A stretch of 64,000 nucleotides of DNA from positions 393,012 to 457,011 of the forward strand of contig NZ_JBNAGG010000003.1 of assembly GCF_049801075.1 (NCBI RefSeq), written 5' to 3'. Made by a program: the position numbers and the translations under genes. Shown one piece after another: positions 61,675 through 64,000 of the stretch. This DNA comes from Maritalea sp049801075. Its GTDB lineage: Bacteria > Pseudomonadota > Alphaproteobacteria > Rhizobiales > Devosiaceae. The notes below the pieces were generated by a model. That model did not search any database. It had not been told where the DNA came from and saw only the letters and a program-made list of their open reading frames with translations. Every line of letters starts with the position of its first letter. Positions within the stretch are counted from its first letter, which is position 1.

Positions 61675-61708
61675 AAAACCACTCAAAGATGCTTTGAGTG
61701 GATTTTTG
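61675..61708 (+). terminator. Rho-independent terminator after the Cache chemoreceptor
   Basis: CCACTCAAAG (61679-61688) pairs perfectly with CTTTGAGTGG (61692-61701) around loop ATG, with flanking A and T runs (AAAA before, ATTTTTGG after). The rest of 61640-61979 is AT-rich and non-coding apart from a 7-bp dyad, TAGTGAA (61934-61940) with TTCACTA (61960-61966), just before the next start. Confidence 0.85.
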
Positions 61709-61979
61709 GTTTAGGGCTTCAAAATTGGGTTGGAAAACGCCGTTTGAATATGGATTTTCAAAACGTTTTCGAAAAATTCTACTTATTAACAAAAATGGAT
61801 AAAAATCGCATCTACATAAGTCATTGAATATATTCAAATATTTTTTGCGCGAGGGGCTGTATTCTCTTAAGTGATGCTAATTGCTGGCTTTTTTAAAATT
61901 GGATCGTTCTTTGTGGAGAGTTTTTTAAACATTTAGTGAAATAAATGAAGGTGAATAAATTCACTATTTGGGGTGCATT

Positions 61980-64000
61980 ATGTCCATCGAGAAAATCTTT
62001 AAAATTGCCGGTGCAACTTTGATTGCATCAGTCGCCCTATTGTTGGCAATGATTGCGGTCAACAATTCTGCAAATTACGAACTAGAAGCCGCGCTTGAGC
62101 AGCAATATCATTCTTATCTTTTGGCAGATGAGCTGCGCCAGAGTTCTGACGACTTGACGCGCTTGGGCCGCACCTATGTGGTGACTGGTGATGAGAGCTA
62201 CAAACAGCAATATATGGATATTCTTGATATCCGGAATGGTGTGAAAGCCCGGCCGGAAGATTATCACCGCATTTACTGGGATTTTGTTGCATCATCAGTT
62301 GGCGTGCCGCGCCCCAATACGGATCAAAAAGTGCCACTGCTTGACTTGATGAAACAAGCGGGCATGACAGAAGCCGAGTTGGCAAAACTTGCGGAAGCCG
62401 CAGCGAATTCAGATGGACTTGTTGGCCTTGAAGTTGAAGCCATGAATTTGGTTGAAGGCAAAGACAAGGATGGCAATGACACGGGTGTTGTTGACCGTGA
62501 CCGTGCGATCGAATTGGTGCACTCAAATGATTATCACGAATTCAAGGGCAACATTATGGGGCCGGTGGATGAGTTTTATGTGATGCTTGAGCAGCGCATT
62601 GCCGACCGTGTGGCATCTGCTCAACAATATGTGACGATTGCAACAATCGCGATGTGGGCATCTGCATTGCTGACCTTGCTCATCTCAGCGGTGACCGCCT
62701 ATTTGATCGTTTTCGACGTAACCCCACGTCTGAAACGCTTGGCCGAAATTATGCGCCAATTGGCTTCAAATGACCTCAATGTTCAAGTTGAAGGTTTGGA
62801 CCGCAAAGACGAGCTAGGCGATATGGCGCAAACTGTTGAAGTGTTCCGCGATAATGCCGAGAAAGTTGCCGCCCTTGATGCAGAAGAGCGTGAACGCGCT
62901 GCTGAACTGGCGGATCGCAACAAAGCGATGCAAGCCTTACAAGACTCAATGGGACAAGTTGTGGGTTCTGCCGCGGCGGGTGACTTCTCCCATCGGATTG
63001 AGTTGGATCTAAATGATGATGGTCTGCGCAAAATCGCGAACAGCGTAAATGGTCTTGTTTCGACTGTGGACCGTGGTTTGAAAGAAACTGGCGAAGTGCT
63101 GTCAGCCTTGGCGAACACCAATCTGACTGTGCGGATGGAAGGCGACTATGAAGGTGCGTTCTTGCAGTTGAAGAACGATACCAACCGGGTTGGTGATCGG
63201 TTGACCGACGTGGTTGGCCAGCTGCGCACGACATCTCGTGCCCTTAAAACAGCAACAGGCGAGATCCTTTCTGGTGCCAACGATCTTTCTGATCGTACGA
63301 CCCGTCAGGCCGCGACAATTGAAGAAACCTCTGCAGCCATGGAGCAATTGGCCAACACAGTGTTGGAAAATGCAAAAGAAGCTGAAGAAGCCTCAAACAT
63401 TGCCGAGCGGGTCCGCTCAACTGCGGAAGAAGGTGGCGATGTGATGCGTCAGGCCAATGAGGCGATGGAACGGATTACAACCTCTTCGAATAAGATCTCG
63501 AACATTATCGGCATGATTGACGATATTGCTTTCCAAACCAACTTGTTGGCCTTGAACGCCTCTGTTGAAGCGGCGCGGGCAGGTGAAGCCGGTAAAGGCT
63601 TTGCGGTGGTTGCTGTTGAAGTGCGGCGTCTGGCGCAATCAGCGGCAGAAGCGTCAAACGAAGTGAAGGCTTTGATTGAGCAGTCTGTAACCGAAGTTGA
63701 TGGTGGTTCACAATTGGTGGCGCAAGCAGCCAAGAGCTTGGAAGCAATGCTGGAGGCAGCACGGTCTAACAACACAATCATGGTTTCGATTGCGGATAAG
63801 AGCAAATCGCAAGCGTCTGCGATTGAGCAGATCAACACTGCGGTGCGCGACATGGATGAAACCACCCAGCACAATGCGGCTTTGGTGGAAGAAACCAACG
63901 CGGCGATTGAGCAGACTGAAAACCAGGCTAATGAGCTCGACAATATTGTTGAAGTGTTTGTGACAGAAGAGGGTGGTCAATCACGGCAGCTCGCTGCTGC
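61980..64000 (+). CDS. Methyl-accepting chemotaxis protein (cut by window end)
   Basis: The frame is open from ATG 61980 to the right edge (673 codons). A signal-anchor helix (FKIAGATLIASVALLLAMIAV, about 7-27) is followed by a helical periplasmic sensor region to about 215, without a Cache fold I recognise. A second helix (IATIAMWASALLTLLISAVT) lies near 220-240, then HAMP segments and the signalling domain with QTNLLALNASVEAARAGEAG. The periplasmic part differs completely from that of the receptor upstream. The signalling half is almost identical at DNA level. The C-terminus is missing, so a CheR-binding tail cannot be judged. Confidence 0.93.
   Translation, partial: MSIEKIFKIAGATLIASVALLLAMIAVNNSANYELEAALEQQYHSYLLADELRQSSDDLTRLGRTYVVTGDESYKQQYMDILDIRNGVKARPEDYHRIYWDFVASSVGVPRPNTDQKVPLLDLMKQAGMTEAELAKLAEAAANSDGLVGLEVEAMNLVEGKDKDGNDTGVVDRDRAIELVHSNDYHEFKGNIMGPVDEFYVMLEQRIADRVASAQQYVTIATIAMWASALLTLLISAVTAYLIVFDVTPRLKRLAEIMRQLASNDLNVQVEGLDRKDELGDMAQTVEVFRDNAEKVAALDAEERERAAELADRNKAMQALQDSMGQVVGSAAAGDFSHRIELDLNDDGLRKIANSVNGLVSTVDRGLKETGEVLSALANTNLTVRMEGDYEGAFLQLKNDTNRVGDRLTDVVGQLRTTSRALKTATGEILSGANDLSDRTTRQAATIEETSAAMEQLANTVLENAKEAEEASNIAERVRSTAEEGGDVMRQANEAMERITTSSNKISNIIGMIDDIAFQTNLLALNASVEAARAGEAGKGFAVVAVEVRRLAQSAAEASNEVKALIEQSVTEVDGGSQLVAQAAKSLEAMLEAARSNNTIMVSIADKSKSQASAIEQINTAVRDMDETTQHNAALVEETNAAIEQTENQANELDNIVEVFVTEEGGQSRQLAA
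63033..64000 (+). repeat. Direct repeat unit 2 (chemoreceptor signalling half)
   Basis: This is the second copy of the 60527-61494 sequence, running to the end of the window. One of the four differences changes a residue (Glu in copy 1, Asp in copy 2, near 63209). Where identity ends on the right cannot be seen. Confidence 0.9.

Overview
The window reads as a core chromosomal segment of a free-living alphaproteobacterium, most probably a Hyphomicrobiales (Rhizobiales) member of the Devosiaceae/Maritalea type. This is inferred from gene content and protein character, not from a database search. Pointers are the mdh-sucCD-sucAB-lpd cluster behind zapE, sdhCDAB with an AprI/Inh lipoprotein and a DUF3052 gene inserted, an Omp19-like lipoprotein, a 180-kDa-type NAD-glutamate dehydrogenase, an F1-only atpHAGDC operon, the htpX-rsmB-heparinase-purH order, and a separate DUF1674 (SDHAF4-like) gene. 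I see no rRNA or tRNA gene, CRISPR array, transposase or prophage.

Layout. 1-3.1 kb: end of an EVE-domain gene, a DUF1761 membrane protein, and a PAS protein overlapping a chemoreceptor. 3.1-11.4 kb: photolyase, a tiny SDHAF4-like gene on the other strand, 5-formyl-THF cyclo-ligase, then htpX, rsmB, a heparinase-fold protein and purH. 11.4-13.3 kb: two gene-poor patches holding a mosaic dispersed repeat and a REP-like pair, around a secreted protein of unknown role and pyrophosphatase. 13.3-19.4 kb: MFS transporter and giant NAD-GDH on the minus strand. 19.6-29.2 kb: leuC, leuD, leuB and asd (leucine and aspartate-family synthesis), interrupted by a ClpP-like/membrane coiled-coil pair, deoD, RidA, GNAT and two small membrane proteins with operator-like promoters. 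29.3-30.8 kb: GNAT, carbonic anhydrase, DUF1737. 30.9-36.3 kb: succinate dehydrogenase operon and an Omp19-like lipoprotein. 36.3-47.9 kb: zapE, then the malate dehydrogenase/succinyl-CoA synthetase/2-oxoglutarate dehydrogenase block. 48-53.7 kb: TraB/GumN, DMT exporter, xerC, priA. 54-58.9 kb: F1 ATP synthase. 59-64 kb: two tandem chemoreceptors, the second cut by the window end, whose signalling halves are almost identical.

How it fits together. The window is dominated by energy metabolism: TCA cycle (sdh, mdh, suc, lpd), glutamate entry to 2-oxoglutarate (GDH), and ATP synthase. An SDH assembly factor lies 26 kb from sdh. The sdh and mdh/suc upstream regions share a near-identical 14-bp palindrome, suggesting one regulator for both TCA transcription units.

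Best leads: the shared TTACCTATAGG element; a Met/Thr/Lys-rich 37-codon leader ORF followed by competing GC hairpins before asd; sharp-edged gene conversion between the two tandem chemoreceptors; the uncharacterised ClpP-like plus four-helix membrane protein pair; and the mosaic intergenic repeat family. All positions were read by eye; stem-loops and promoters were not scored by software.
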